Source: Ilumatobacter coccineus YM16-304 (GTDB lineage Bacteria; Actinomycetota; Acidimicrobiia; Acidimicrobiales; Ilumatobacteraceae). From it: DNA of 64,000 nucleotides. Each line of letters starts with the position of its first letter. The stretch's first letter is position 1. This document shows positions 16,772 to 25,865 of the stretch, piece by piece. The notes beneath the pieces were generated by a model that was not told the DNA's origin, did no database searches, and worked only from the letters and a program-made list of their open reading frames with translations. The DNA is taken from positions 2,542,001 to 2,606,000 of the forward strand of contig NC_020520.1 of the NCBI RefSeq assembly GCF_000348785.1, in the 5' to 3' direction. The translations under genes and the position numbers were made by a program.

Positions 16772-17722
16772 GTGAAGCAGAACGCATGGCTCTGGTACCT
16801 GGCGTTCGTCGTCGCAATCGGTCAGTACTACTTCGTGTCGAGCGTGTCGTCGACGCCCGACGCCGACCTCTACACAGCGATCGGCGTGTCGGCGCTCGTC
16901 GCCGTCGTCGCGGGCATGATCATCCATCGCGACAGCAGTCGCGTCGGTTGGGCGCTGATCGCCGTCTCCATCGCGCTCTACCTCACCGGTGACGCGGTGC
17001 TCGCCGGCCTGCAGGACGACAACGCCATCGTGCCGTTCCCGTCGAACGCCGACTGGATCTATCTCGCGATGTACCCCGTGCTCATCGCCGCCGTCGTGAT
17101 CATTCGTCGCTCGATCGTGGCCGAGTGGACGATCGCCGACGTGCTCGACGGGATCGCCGTCGGGGCAGCCGCCTTCGCCGTCATCGGCGCGATCTACATG
17201 AACGAACTGTTCGGCTTCGACCTGTTCGGTGTGAAAGCGCAGATCGTCGGAAGCGCCTACCCGCTCCTCGACGTCGCACTGATCGCTGTCGCCGCCTGGT
17301 TCGCACTCGGCGTGTCGAGGGTGGCCCCCGGTCTCGCCATGATCTCCATCGGCCCCGTCCTGGTGGGCGTGGGCAACGCGGTGTTCAACGTGCAGAACGC
17401 CGACTTCACCTTCGAAGCCGGTGGAGTCGCCGACCTCTGCTGGCTTGGCTTCACGTCGCTCCTCGGCGCCGCCGCGCTCCACCCGTCGGCGCGACGCCGC
17501 ACCGACGCCCCAACCGTCGAGCACGGTTCGCGCACGGCGCTGCACGTCGCCGCGTTGGGAGCGATACCGGTCGGACATCTGGTGTGGGGAAGCCGTGACG
17601 ACATCCGCTACACCGTCGCCGCCGCTGCGGTTGCGATCGGCATCGTCGGCTGGCGTTCGCTGAGTCGACGCTCGCCCGCCGCCGCACCGTCGACCGCTGC
17701 GGTTCCTGCCAACGGCGTCTGA
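16772..17722 (+). CDS. Seven-to-nine-helix membrane protein, function unknown
   Basis: 316 residues with repeated hydrophobic segments, starting WLWYLAFVVAIGQYYF. The pattern (a short loop with PFPSNADWIYLAMYP between helices) resembles the N-terminal membrane-sensor half of actinobacterial GGDEF/EAL proteins, but the cytosolic signalling domains are missing and the C-terminus ends in an Arg/Ala/Pro-rich tail. Start GTG at 16772. It is 60 bp downstream of deoC in the same direction. A free-standing sensor-type membrane domain is possible; I cannot assign a function. Confidence 0.7.
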   Translation: MKQNAWLWYLAFVVAIGQYYFVSSVSSTPDADLYTAIGVSALVAVVAGMIIHRDSSRVGWALIAVSIALYLTGDAVLAGLQDDNAIVPFPSNADWIYLAMYPVLIAAVVIIRRSIVAEWTIADVLDGIAVGAAAFAVIGAIYMNELFGFDLFGVKAQIVGSAYPLLDVALIAVAAWFALGVSRVAPGLAMISIGPVLVGVGNAVFNVQNADFTFEAGGVADLCWLGFTSLLGAAALHPSARRRTDAPTVEHGSRTALHVAALGAIPVGHLVWGSRDDIRYTVAAAAVAIGIVGWRSLSRRSPAAAPSTAAVPANGV

Positions 17723-17769
17723 CCCTGACCGGCGGAGCTGCGGCCGGCTCGTCGAACGGGTGGTGAGTA

Positions 17770-18798
17770 TCAGACGTCGACGATCGTGCAACCGAGTTCG
17801 TCGACGAGCGCTGAACGCGTGATCGCCGCGACCGCTTCGTTGGGAGCGAGCACGGTGACCGCCCCGCCCGAACCCGACCAGTTCGCATGTGCCCCGTGGC
17901 TACGCGCCGCCTCGGCCATCGCGAGGTGGCGAGGATCGAGCACCATCATCTGCTGGCGCAACTCCAGGGTCGAATCCATGTCGGAGCCGAGTGTCTCGAC
18001 GTCGCCACGTTCGATCGCCGCCGCGGCCGACCGGGCGTGTTCGGCGATCTCGCCCATCAGTCGGCGGACGCCACCGACGTCGGCGTCGAAGTCGTCACGC
18101 AGCGATCGATGCGCCACGCCGCTCGGTGACGCGGTCGCGTCGATCGCGGCGACGAGCACGATGCCCGGTGGACGCGGAAGCACGGAGTACGTACCGCTCA
18201 GCAACGAGCCGGTCCCGATGGGTCGAACCGAATCGAACTCCATCAGCATCGGCGTGTCGTGGCTCTGGACCGCTCGGTCCTGCAGCCCTGCCGTGATGCC
18301 GAGTTCGGTGGTCTCGGCGTCGAGCGCCACCGCAGCCATCAGTGCAGGGTCGGACCGCAGCGCCTGTGACCAGTCGCTGTCGGCATGGCGACTGGTGAGC
18401 GCACGCATCGCGGCGATGACGATGGCGCTCGATCCGGCGAGACCGACCGAACGCGGGATCGTCGTGCTCACGGTCAGGCGAACGGGGTCGATCTTCGCGT
18501 CGACGTGACGACGAAGGGAGCGGAGCGTGGCGACGAGCAACTGACGTGTGCCGCCGTAGCCGTACCGATCGACGCGCTCGCAGAGTTCGTCGAGATCGCT
18601 GAACGTGTCGTCGGCCGTGGGGGAGGGGTCGATCTCGAACCGGTCGGAGGGCGCCGCCTCGACGTGCGCGGCCACCGAGGCGACCGGCACGGACACGACG
18701 GCGCCGCCGTAGCCGTCGGACGGGTTGCCGGCGAGCGCAGCCCGGGCAGAACACCGCCCGACGACCGGAGCATCGCCGATCGGCTCGGAACCTTGCAT
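17770..18798 (-). CDS. GHMP family sugar kinase, glucuronokinase-like
   Basis: 342 residues. The GHMP N-terminal segment AALAGNPSDGYGGAVVSVPV resembles the glucuronokinase/arabinokinase branch. The ATP-binding motif is PRSVGLAGSSA at 115-125 (family P-x3-G-L-x-S-S-A), and the C-terminal motif is HANWSGSGGAVTVL. Such enzymes phosphorylate sugars at C1 or are mevalonate-type kinases; the branch assignment is by motif similarity. It is convergent with the membrane gene upstream and divergent from the acetyltransferase gene, 34 bp apart. No sugar-nucleotide genes flank it. Confidence 0.82.
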   Translation of the reverse strand: MQGSEPIGDAPVVGRCSARAALAGNPSDGYGGAVVSVPVASVAAHVEAAPSDRFEIDPSPTADDTFSDLDELCERVDRYGYGGTRQLLVATLRSLRRHVDAKIDPVRLTVSTTIPRSVGLAGSSAIVIAAMRALTSRHADSDWSQALRSDPALMAAVALDAETTELGITAGLQDRAVQSHDTPMLMEFDSVRPIGTGSLLSGTYSVLPRPPGIVLVAAIDATASPSGVAHRSLRDDFDADVGGVRRLMGEIAEHARSAAAAIERGDVETLGSDMDSTLELRQQMMVLDPRHLAMAEAARSHGAHANWSGSGGAVTVLAPNEAVAAITRSALVDELGCTIVDV

Positions 18799-18832
18799 GC
18801 CCCGGTTGTAGCACGCTGGCTACGTTGTCGGC

Positions 18833-19462
18833 ATGGCCATCCGACGAGCAACCGATGCCGACATCGTCCGCCTGAGCGTCACCGCCATGCGAGCGTTCGT
18901 CGACGACCCGGTCATGCGTTGGCTGTACCCCGACGACGACCAGTACCTGTCGGACGACGGCGCGGTCTTCCACGGGGCGATGGCGGGTTGGCTACGTCTC
19001 GGCGAGGTGTGGTGCACCGACGATGCCGCGGCGCTCGCTGTGTGGATCCCTCCGGGCCGGCCCGAGATCCCGCCCCCGCCCGATGGCACCCCGGAGCCCG
19101 AGCCGAGCGCCGAACTGCTCGACCGGTTCTCGATCATCGGTCCGCTGATGGCGCAGCACACGCACCCCGACGACCACTGGTATCTCCAACTGCTCGCCAC
19201 GCATCCCGACTGGCAGCGTCAGGGCCTCGGTGCCGCGCTGATGGCCTCGATGTCCGAGCGCGCCGACGCCGAGGGGCTCGCCTGCTTCCTCGAGACCGAG
19301 ACTCTGGTCAACGTGGCGTACTACCGGCGCCACGGGTTCGACGTGGTCGCCGAGTTCGATGTTCCGGCGGGCGGCCATCCGCACCGATTCTCGTCGTGGG
19401 GCAACGACCCGGCCACCGAAGTGGGGCCGCACATGTGGTCGATGCTCCGCCCGGCGCGCTGA
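18833..19462 (+). CDS. GNAT family N-acetyltransferase
   Basis: 209 residues with the acetyl-CoA-binding motif A as LATHPDWQRQGLGAALM and the following helix, then NVAYYRRHGFDVVAEF typical of motif B. A Pro-rich loop (RPEIPPPPDGTPEPE) interrupts the N-terminal half, as in a known actinobacterial subgroup. Acceptor substrate unknown. Divergent from the GHMP kinase and convergent with rpe. Confidence 0.87.
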   Translation: MAIRRATDADIVRLSVTAMRAFVDDPVMRWLYPDDDQYLSDDGAVFHGAMAGWLRLGEVWCTDDAAALAVWIPPGRPEIPPPPDGTPEPEPSAELLDRFSIIGPLMAQHTHPDDHWYLQLLATHPDWQRQGLGAALMASMSERADAEGLACFLETETLVNVAYYRRHGFDVVAEFDVPAGGHPHRFSSWGNDPATEVGPHMWSMLRPAR

Positions 19463-19498
19463 CCCGCTGGCGCGGCGCCCAGTCAGGCGCTCATGCGC

Positions 19499-20182
19499 TC
19501 AGGCGCGAGCGGCCTCGGCGCGTGCGCGCAGGTCGGTCACCGCGTGTTCGAGACCCTCGGGGTCGCGGAACAGGGCGCTGCCGGCGATCAGCACGTTCGC
19601 CCCGGCCGACGCCGCTCCGGCGATCGTGTCGGGGCCGATGCCGCCGTCGACTTCGATGTGGACGTCGTCGGCGCGACCTGCCGCTTCGAGCATGCGCTGC
19701 ACCTCGGCGATCTTCGGTTCCATCGTCGGGATGTACGCCTGCCCACCGAAGCCCGGGTTGACGGTCATCACCAGCACCATGTCGATGAGATCGAGCACGT
19801 GCTCGATGGCCGACGCCGGTGTGGCCGGGTTGAGCGCCACGGCGCCCGTCGCCCCGAGCTCGTTGATGTTGCCGAGCGTGCGATGCAGGTGGGTGCACGC
19901 TTCGGCGTGGACGATCAGTCGTGAGCAGCCGGCATCGATGTAGTTCTTGGCCATCACGTCGGGCGTGTACACCATGAGGTGCGCCTCGAACGGCAGCGTG
20001 CTGTGCGACCGAGCGGAGGCGATCACGTCGGGTCCGAACGTGAGGTTCGGAACGAACTGCCCGTCCATCACGTCCCACTGGATCAGGTCGACACCGGCCG
20101 CTTCGAGCGCGGCGACCTCCTCGCCCAGCTTGGAGAAGTCGGCGGGCAGGACGGACGGGGCGATCAGTGTCGGTCGGGTCAC
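19499..20182 (-). CDS. rpe: Ribulose-phosphate 3-epimerase
   Basis: 227 residues, TIM-barrel enzyme interconverting ribulose-5-phosphate and xylulose-5-phosphate in the pentose phosphate pathway. Landmarks are IAPSVLPADFSKLGEEV, DVMDGQFVPNLTFG with a metal-binding Asp, FEAHLMV, VNPGFGGQ, and VDGGIGPDT with the second catalytic Asp. Start GTG at 20182. It lies 48 bp behind the eCIS ATPase gene in the same orientation, so read-through from the ATPase is likely. Confidence 0.94.
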   Translation of the reverse strand: MTRPTLIAPSVLPADFSKLGEEVAALEAAGVDLIQWDVMDGQFVPNLTFGPDVIASARSHSTLPFEAHLMVYTPDVMAKNYIDAGCSRLIVHAEACTHLHRTLGNINELGATGAVALNPATPASAIEHVLDLIDMVLVMTVNPGFGGQAYIPTMEPKIAEVQRMLEAAGRADDVHIEVDGGIGPDTIAGAASAGANVLIAGSALFRDPEGLEHAVTDLRARAEAARA

Positions 20183-20230
20183 GTGCCCGAAACTATCCGC
20201 GCGGGGACGAGCGCCGCGAACGGCGACCCG

Positions 20231-22135
20231 TCAGGTGTCGAGGAGGTCGAAGTGCTCGCCGAAGTCTTCGGGCCGGAGCAGGCGACCCATCTTGCGCAAC
20301 TCGCTGGCCACGCCGCGAACGGCGGCCGACATGGTGATCACGCCGCCTTCGCCGGCTGCGGTGAACGCCGCCTGGACCGACGCGTTGCGGATGGTGCCGC
20401 CGCTGAGTTCGAACTGCTCGGCGAGCCAGTCGACGTCGACGTCGTCGGCCGGTGCTCCCGGCGGCAGATTCTGCCGCCAGATCGCGGCACGCTCGACCGG
20501 TCCCGGCAGCGCGAACGCGACGCGCGAGTGGATGCGGCGCAGGAACGCTTCGTCGACGTTCTTCTCGAAGTTGGTGGCCATCACCACGAGGCCGTCGTAC
20601 GTCTCGAGACGCTGCAGGAGGTACGACACCTCGATGTTGGCGTACCGGTCGCGAGCGTCCTTCACCTCGGAGCGTTTGCCGAACAGCGAGTCGGCCTCGT
20701 CGAAGAACAACACCATGTTGGCGGCGCTGGCCGCGTCGAAGATCTGCTCGAGGTTCTTCTCGGTCTCGCCGATGTACTTGCTCACCACCGACGACAGGTC
20801 GAGCTTGAACACGTCGAGGCCGAGTTCGCCGGCGATGATCTCCGACGCCAGCGTCTTGCCGGTGCCCGACGGGCCCGAGAACAGTGCGACGAGCCCTCGG
20901 GACGGTGTGGCCGAGAAACCCCACTCGTCGAAGACGCGCGTCGCCATCTGATAGCGGGTGACGATGGCGCGCAGCGCGTCCATCCGGTCGGGGCTCAAGA
21001 TGATGTCGTCCCAACCGCGCGTGGGCTGGATTCGCCGGGTGAGCTGTTCGAGTCGGCCGCTCGCGAGGCGACGCACAGCGGCGTCGATGTCGCCACCGCT
21101 CGACTGCAGCGACTTGGTCACTCGGTGCATCTGGTCGTACGAGAGTCGGTGCGTGCGCGGCGTGTCGGCGCCGAACGCTGCGGCCCACTCGGCGTCGCTC
21201 GGAGGTGTCGCCGCGGCGGTCACGGCGTGCCACGGTCGCGTCGGCATCTCGGCGACCGGCGGCCCGCTCGGCGCCGACACGACCCACGCGAGGTGCGTGG
21301 CCCGCTGGATCCATCGTCGACCGATCTCGGGCAGCGAACTGTCGGCTTCGACGATGATGCCCTGACCGGTGATGGTGGCTTCTCGCACCATCGCCGCCCA
21401 CGTCTCGTCGGTCGTGTCGGGCGTGACCGTGGCGCACACGAACCGAGAACCGAACGCCGCCTGCGCTCCGATCTGGCGGCGGCGCATCGGGTCACTCCCG
21501 TTGACGACAACGAGGTCGTGACCCGACTGGTCGATGTCGTCCGCCCCGTCGATCGAACTCTCGTGATAGTCGACAGCGTTGGGGAGACCTGGGTCGGGCG
21601 AGAGGTCGCCGATCAGCGCCCACACCACGCCACGGTGCAACTCGATGACGTGTCCGGCCCACGGTCCCTTGACCGCGACGTCGGCGAGCGCGGCGCATCG
21701 CAACCGTGACTCGGGGCCGAGCGCGAGCGCTCCGAGATGACCCCGCTCGAAGATGTCGCCGAGCGTGCCGAGCGTGAGGCGGCCGCTGTTCGCGTCACCT
21801 TGGATCGACGCGACCAACTGCTGGCAGTGCCGGTCGGCCTCGGCGGTGGCCAGCACGGCGAGCACCTCCGCCTCGGGGAGCGACAGCGCAGCGTTCGCGA
21901 CGATCGTCGCGAACGGTGACGCCGACGACAGTGACGACACGAACGCGGCCCGCGACTCGAGATCGGTGTGAGGAGTCGTGCTCGGCAGCGAGACGTCGGG
22001 CGACGCGCCAGCCGTCGTGTCGGCCTCGGCAGCTGCTGCTGCGACGATCGCAGACTGGGCGGCCGCAACCAGCAGATCGCGGCCGAATGCGAACCATTCC
22101 GGCGCCTGCGGACCCTCCCGGTCGCCTCCCAGCAC
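20231..22135 (-). CDS. eCIS AAA+ ATPase (Pvc15/Afp15-like)
   Basis: 634 residues, start GTG. The N-terminal 400 residues are Ala-rich and contain a degenerate first ATPase-like region (VVWALIGDLSPDPG, VVNGSDP). The active AAA module has Walker A GPSGTGKT at 421-428, Walker B VLFFDEAD at 485-492, sensor 1 VVMATN at 517-522 and arginine-finger region LRRIHSR at about 532-538. Related ATPases are near-universal in eCIS loci and are needed for particle assembly or stability. It diverges from the PAAR-like gene with 60 bp between, and rpe follows it. The degenerate-plus-active layout is common in the eCIS family. Confidence 0.9.
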   Translation of the reverse strand: MLGGDREGPQAPEWFAFGRDLLVAAAQSAIVAAAAAEADTTAGASPDVSLPSTTPHTDLESRAAFVSSLSSASPFATIVANAALSLPEAEVLAVLATAEADRHCQQLVASIQGDANSGRLTLGTLGDIFERGHLGALALGPESRLRCAALADVAVKGPWAGHVIELHRGVVWALIGDLSPDPGLPNAVDYHESSIDGADDIDQSGHDLVVVNGSDPMRRRQIGAQAAFGSRFVCATVTPDTTDETWAAMVREATITGQGIIVEADSSLPEIGRRWIQRATHLAWVVSAPSGPPVAEMPTRPWHAVTAAATPPSDAEWAAAFGADTPRTHRLSYDQMHRVTKSLQSSGGDIDAAVRRLASGRLEQLTRRIQPTRGWDDIILSPDRMDALRAIVTRYQMATRVFDEWGFSATPSRGLVALFSGPSGTGKTLASEIIAGELGLDVFKLDLSSVVSKYIGETEKNLEQIFDAASAANMVLFFDEADSLFGKRSEVKDARDRYANIEVSYLLQRLETYDGLVVMATNFEKNVDEAFLRRIHSRVAFALPGPVERAAIWRQNLPPGAPADDVDVDWLAEQFELSGGTIRNASVQAAFTAAGEGGVITMSAAVRGVASELRKMGRLLRPEDFGEHFDLLDT

Positions 22136-22195
22136 GGACGTCAGTCAACCACATCGGGCTCGACGCCGTGAATCGATGCGCTACGTTCTCGCGGC

Positions 22196-22585
22196 ATGGG
22201 CATTCCCGTGACCGCAACCGCAGCGATGTCGTGTTCGTTCGGCGCGGCGCCGTCCACACTCAACGTCATCCCCACCAACAAGGTGATGATGGAGAACAAG
22301 CCGGCCGCCACGATCATGGACAACAAGCCGTTCGTCAACATCTTGCCGTTCGGTGTGTGCATGTCGCTGGCGAATCCGATCACCGCCGCTCAGACCGCTG
22401 CTGCGCTCGGCGTGCTCACACCCGGCGTCTGCACGCCGATGACCACGGCGCCGTGGATGCCCGGAAGCCCGACCGTGATGATCGGCAACGTCCCGGCGCT
22501 CAACAACAGCTCGACGTGCATGTGCGCGTATGGCGGCGTGATCTCGGTGTCCTTTCCGGGCGCCACCACCGAACAGATCCCCTGA
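22196..22585 (+). CDS. PAAR-like spike-tip protein (DUF4280-type)
   Basis: 129 residues, Cys- and Gly-rich, all beta. Landmarks are TATAAMSCSFGAAPSTLNVI at the start, NILPFGVCMSLANP in the middle, and GNVPALNNSSTCMCAYGGVI near the end, the layout of DUF4280 PAAR-like proteins. In contractile systems these cap the central spike (Pvc10 role) and sharpen it for membrane piercing. Cys/His residues probably hold a metal. It is divergent from the ATPase gene and precedes the sheath operon by 245 bp. Confidence 0.87.
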   Translation: MGIPVTATAAMSCSFGAAPSTLNVIPTNKVMMENKPAATIMDNKPFVNILPFGVCMSLANPITAAQTAAALGVLTPGVCTPMTTAPWMPGSPTVMIGNVPALNNSSTCMCAYGGVISVSFPGATTEQIP

Positions 22586-22830
22586 TCTGGCAGCAATTCG
22601 ACGCGTCTCGGCGGTGCCATTTCGCCTGAAACGGCACCAGCGTCGGGTGGGGGTCGAAAGTATTTGTCAAGAGTTCTTCCCTCGACGCGCGTGCAGTGGT
22701 ACTGTCGATTCTGCTCACGGGAGGGAGCTCTGGCGAGGTCACTCGCTTTTTCTCCGTTCTTGGGGTCGTGTCTCGGAGTGAGATACGCACATCACATCCA
22801 CAAGGCAACTTGTGAATACGGGAGGAAGCA
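22586..22830 (+). promoter_or_regulatory. Leader and probable promoter region of the sheath/baseplate operon
   Basis: 245 bp between the PAAR-like gene and the sheath gene, noticeably less GC-rich than its neighbours. It contains TTGTCA (22664-22669) and TACTGT (22700-22705), but their spacing is too wide for one sigma-70 promoter, so no promoter is assigned precisely. A strong Shine-Dalgarno, GGAGGAAG at 22821-22828, sits just ahead of the GTG at 22831 and fixes the sheath start. A long untranslated leader is likely. Confidence 0.4.
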
Positions 22831-24396
22831 GTGCCGAGTTATCTCACCCCTGGCGTGTACGTGGAGGAAGTTCCTTCATCGAGCCAGTCACTTTCCGCTG
22901 GGGCGACAGCCGTCCCCGCATTCGTCGGTTTCACGGCCAAAGCGCCGAACGACGATCCGAGCGACCCCGACGGCCTCAAGCCGCGGCTCGTGACCAACTG
23001 GTCGCAGTTCGAGAAGTTGTACGGCGGCTTCGTCAAGGGAGCGATGCTCCCCATGTCGGTGTACGGCTACTTCAACAACGGTGGCTCGATGGCCTACATC
23101 GTGCGCATCCCGCACACCGAGCCGTCGACCGAGCCGGGCATGCTGGCGCTTCCGTCGGCTGACCGTGCCCTCGGCCCGGCCGTCGAGTTCACGACCGCAG
23201 AGCCGAACGCCGACGTGTCGGTCACGATCTCCGAAGAGCCTCCGGCCGAAGATGCCGGCGACGACGCTCCGCCGTCGTTCGCCGTCACGATCGACGCCGC
23301 CGGCGACGACGAGCCCGAGGTCTTCAGTGGCGTCACGCTCGGCAACATCTCCGACACGATCAACGGCACCTCCACCAAGGTGAAGGTCGACACGAAGATC
23401 GACGTCGATCAACTCGCCGCCGACCTGCAGACCATGCCGACCGGCACGTTCGACATCGAGCCGGCCGAGCCGACTCCGGTCAGCGTCTCGGGCCGTGCGT
23501 TCAACGGTTCCGAGAGCGCTCGCACGGGCATCTCGGGCCTCACGATCGCCGACGAGGTCACCATGGTCATGGTCCCCGACCTCATCACGGCCGCCACGCA
23601 GGAAGACGGCACCGTCGACCTCGGCACCTGGAAGAGCGTGCAGCTCGCCATCATCAACCACTGCGAAGGCCAGGGCAACCGCATGGCCATCCTCGATTCG
23701 CCTCCCGGCATGTCGCCGCAGCAGATCAAGGAATGGCGCAGCGACATCGCCATGTACGACTCGGCCTACGCCGCGCTCTACTACCCGTGGATCGAAGTGG
23801 CCAACCCGATCGGTACCAACGGTGACTCCGAGATGATGGTGCCACCGTCAGGCCACCTGGCCGGCGTGTGGGCTCGCACCGACGAGACCCGCGGCGTCTG
23901 GAAAGCTCCGGCCAACGAGATCGTTCGTGGAGCGCTCAACGTCGAGACCAACATCACCAAGGCCGAGCAGGGTCTCCTCAACCCGATCGGCATCAACTGC
24001 ATCCGTCCGTTCGGCACGCAGGGCATCCGCGTGTGGGGCGCTCGCACCCTCTCGTCGAACAGCGACTGGCGCTACATCAACGTCCGCCGCCTGTTCAACA
24101 TGATCGAGCAGACCATCATGGACGGCACGCAGTACGCCGTGTTCGAGCCGAACGACCAGAAGTTGTGGGAAGGCCTCAAGCGCACCGTCAACTCGTTCCT
24201 GCGTGGACTCTGGCGTGACGGTGCACTGTTCGGCAATACGGCTGAGCAGGCATTCTTCGTCAAGTGCGACGACGAGACCAACCCGCCCGACTCCATCGAC
24301 GAAGGAAAGGTCGTCGTCGAAGTCGGTATCGCCCCCGTCAAGCCCGCTGAATTCGTGATCTTCCGCGTCAGCCAGTTCAAGGATGACGGCGAATGA
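22831..24396 (+). CDS. Contractile tail sheath protein (eCIS, Pvc2/Afp2-like)
   Basis: 521 residues, start GTG with GGAGGAAG upstream. The N-terminal arm PSYLTPGVYVEEVPSSSQSL is the classic sheath start that donates a strand to neighbours. FVGFTAK follows, and the C-terminal domain contains GLLNPIGINCIRPFGTQGIR, VWGARTLSS, WRYINVRRLFNMIEQTI and a terminal GIAPVKPAEFVIFRVSQF strand. Residues about 110-230 are a variable acidic insertion (EEPPAEDAGDDAPPSF) expected on the particle surface. It forms the outer contractile tube that drives the spike. There is only one sheath gene here, against three in AFP and PVC. First gene of the operon ending at 36090. Confidence 0.96.
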   Translation: MPSYLTPGVYVEEVPSSSQSLSAGATAVPAFVGFTAKAPNDDPSDPDGLKPRLVTNWSQFEKLYGGFVKGAMLPMSVYGYFNNGGSMAYIVRIPHTEPSTEPGMLALPSADRALGPAVEFTTAEPNADVSVTISEEPPAEDAGDDAPPSFAVTIDAAGDDEPEVFSGVTLGNISDTINGTSTKVKVDTKIDVDQLAADLQTMPTGTFDIEPAEPTPVSVSGRAFNGSESARTGISGLTIADEVTMVMVPDLITAATQEDGTVDLGTWKSVQLAIINHCEGQGNRMAILDSPPGMSPQQIKEWRSDIAMYDSAYAALYYPWIEVANPIGTNGDSEMMVPPSGHLAGVWARTDETRGVWKAPANEIVRGALNVETNITKAEQGLLNPIGINCIRPFGTQGIRVWGARTLSSNSDWRYINVRRLFNMIEQTIMDGTQYAVFEPNDQKLWEGLKRTVNSFLRGLWRDGALFGNTAEQAFFVKCDDETNPPDSIDEGKVVVEVGIAPVKPAEFVIFRVSQFKDDGE

Positions 24397-24427
24397 GTTC
24401 GACACAGCACACGACAGGAGCTGAATC

Positions 24428-24880
24428 ATGACCACCATCGTTCCCGGTTCAACCGAAACAACACCGTTCGTCTCGTCGCTCTTCAACGTCGAGTTCGCGA
24501 AGGCCGGCGGTGTGTTCACCGAAGTGTCGGGGCTCAACATCGACATCGAAGAAGTCGAGAGCGTCGTCGTCAACGAGCAGGGCAAGGAAGTCACCCGCTG
24601 GACTCCCGGCACGGTGAAGTACAGCGAGATCACGCTCAAGCGCGAGTTCACCGGAGACCGCAAGTTCTGGGACTGGCACATCGAGATGGTCGAAGGTCAG
24701 GAGTCGTACGAAGACGGCGCCATCGTGCTGTACCACCTGGGCGGCAACGAAGTCAGCCGTTGGACGATCAACCGGGCGTGGCCGTCGAAGTGGAGTTGCT
24801 CCGACCTCGACGCCGGCTCGGGTGACGCGATGATCGAAGAGATCACGCTGCAGATCGAATTCCTCGAAAGGAACAAGTGA
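24428..24880 (+). CDS. Inner tube protein 1 (Pvc1/Hcp-like, phage gp19 family)
   Basis: 150 residues with the tail-tube fold signature: LFNVEFAKAGGVFTEVSGLN near the start, then KYSEITLKREFTGDRKFWDW, SRWTINRAWPSKWSCSDLDA and IEEITLQIEFLE at the end. It polymerises as hexameric rings inside the sheath and encloses cargo. It lies 31 bp behind the sheath gene, and its TGA overlaps the ATG of the second tube gene. Confidence 0.93.
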   Translation: MTTIVPGSTETTPFVSSLFNVEFAKAGGVFTEVSGLNIDIEEVESVVVNEQGKEVTRWTPGTVKYSEITLKREFTGDRKFWDWHIEMVEGQESYEDGAIVLYHLGGNEVSRWTINRAWPSKWSCSDLDAGSGDAMIEEITLQIEFLERNK

Positions 24881-25326
24881 TGTCAGGTCTCGATACCTTC
24901 AACGCCGCACAGGGTTCGTACTTCAGCTTCGAGCTGGAGGGCGTGAGCCTCGGATACTTCACCGGTTGCAGTGGCCTCGCCAGCGAGCTCAGTGTGATCA
25001 CCCACAAGACGATGAGCACGGGTGGCAACACCGTCGAGGTCAAGTACCCCGATCGCCAGACGTTCACCGAAGTCGTCCTCAAGCGCGGGTTCACCGCCGA
25101 CACCGCCGTCAACGACTGGTTCGACAAGACCGTCGACGCCGGTGAAGACGTCGATCGCAAGACCGGATCGATCGTGGTGCTCAACCGCAAGCTCGACGAA
25201 GTCGCACGCTTCAACCTCGAAGGGTGTTTCCCGTCGAAGCTGTCGGTGTCCGACCTCAACGCGAAGTCGGGTGAGGCGATGATCGAAGAGCTTACGATCC
25301 GCCACGAGAACCTCGTCTGGGCCTGA
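24880..25326 (+). CDS. Inner tube protein 2 (gp19 family paralog)
   Basis: 148 residues from ATG 24880 (a GTG one codon upstream is less likely); one-base overlap with the previous stop (TGATG) and an AAGG ahead. It has the same fold as the first tube protein: FSFELEGVSLGYFTGCSGLA, then TEVVLKRGFTADTAVNDWFD, ARFNLEGCFPSKLSVSDLNA, and IEELTIRHENLVWA. It may form a distinct ring type at the tube base or alternate with the first. Confidence 0.92.
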   Translation: MSGLDTFNAAQGSYFSFELEGVSLGYFTGCSGLASELSVITHKTMSTGGNTVEVKYPDRQTFTEVVLKRGFTADTAVNDWFDKTVDAGEDVDRKTGSIVVLNRKLDEVARFNLEGCFPSKLSVSDLNAKSGEAMIEELTIRHENLVWA

Positions 25327-25337
25327 CGGCACCCGTC

Positions 25338-25853
25338 TTGCGCACCGAATTCGAGTTCACGCTCCCCAAGGGCTACGTCGGCAACGACGGGACGCTGCAT
25401 CGTCATGGCACGATGCGGCTGGCCACGGCGCGAGACGAGATCGAGCCGCTCAGGGATCGAACCATCGATGGGCCTGATGACCCGTACCTCACCATCCTGG
25501 TGCTGGCACGGGTCATCACCCAGCTCGGTTCGCTTCCCGAGATCGGTATCGACGAGGTCGAAGGGCTGTTCGCAGCCGACCTCGCGTTCTTGCAGGATCT
25601 CTACGGGATCATCAACTTCGGCGATCAGGCCGACGTCGAGGCGTTGCAGGCGAGTGTGTTGCCCGACGAACCCGAGGTCGTCGACACACCGACGGCCACC
25701 GAGGCCGACGGCAGCGACGAGACCGGCGACGCCGAACTGTCCGGCGATGCCGCGAACACCGACGATGCACCGCTGGGGGCGATCGCCGACGACAAACCGG
25801 CCCGCCCGCGCCGGGCGCGCGTCGAAGAAGTCGTTTCATCGGCTCGCGAGTGA
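25338..25853 (+). CDS. eCIS tail-assembly protein
   Basis: 171 residues, start TTG at 25338 right behind the second tube gene. The N-terminal 95 residues are conserved-type: EFEFTLPKGYVGNDGTLHRH, MRLATARDEIEPLRD, YLTILVLARVITQLGSLPEI and DLAFLQDLYGIINF. This is the pattern of the eCIS phage tail assembly protein that sits between tube genes. The C-terminal 75 residues are acidic, Ala/Asp-rich and disordered, ending RPRRARVEEVVSS. It probably works as an assembly chaperone for tube subunits. Confidence 0.8.
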   Translation: MRTEFEFTLPKGYVGNDGTLHRHGTMRLATARDEIEPLRDRTIDGPDDPYLTILVLARVITQLGSLPEIGIDEVEGLFAADLAFLQDLYGIINFGDQADVEALQASVLPDEPEVVDTPTATEADGSDETGDAELSGDAANTDDAPLGAIADDKPARPRRARVEEVVSSARE

Positions 25854-25865
25854 CGTGGGTATGGC

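Noticed and set aside
22664-22705. A single sigma-70 promoter made of TTGTCA and TACTGT upstream of the sheath gene
   Set aside because: About 30 bp separate the two boxes, too far for one promoter; kept only as part of a leader region.
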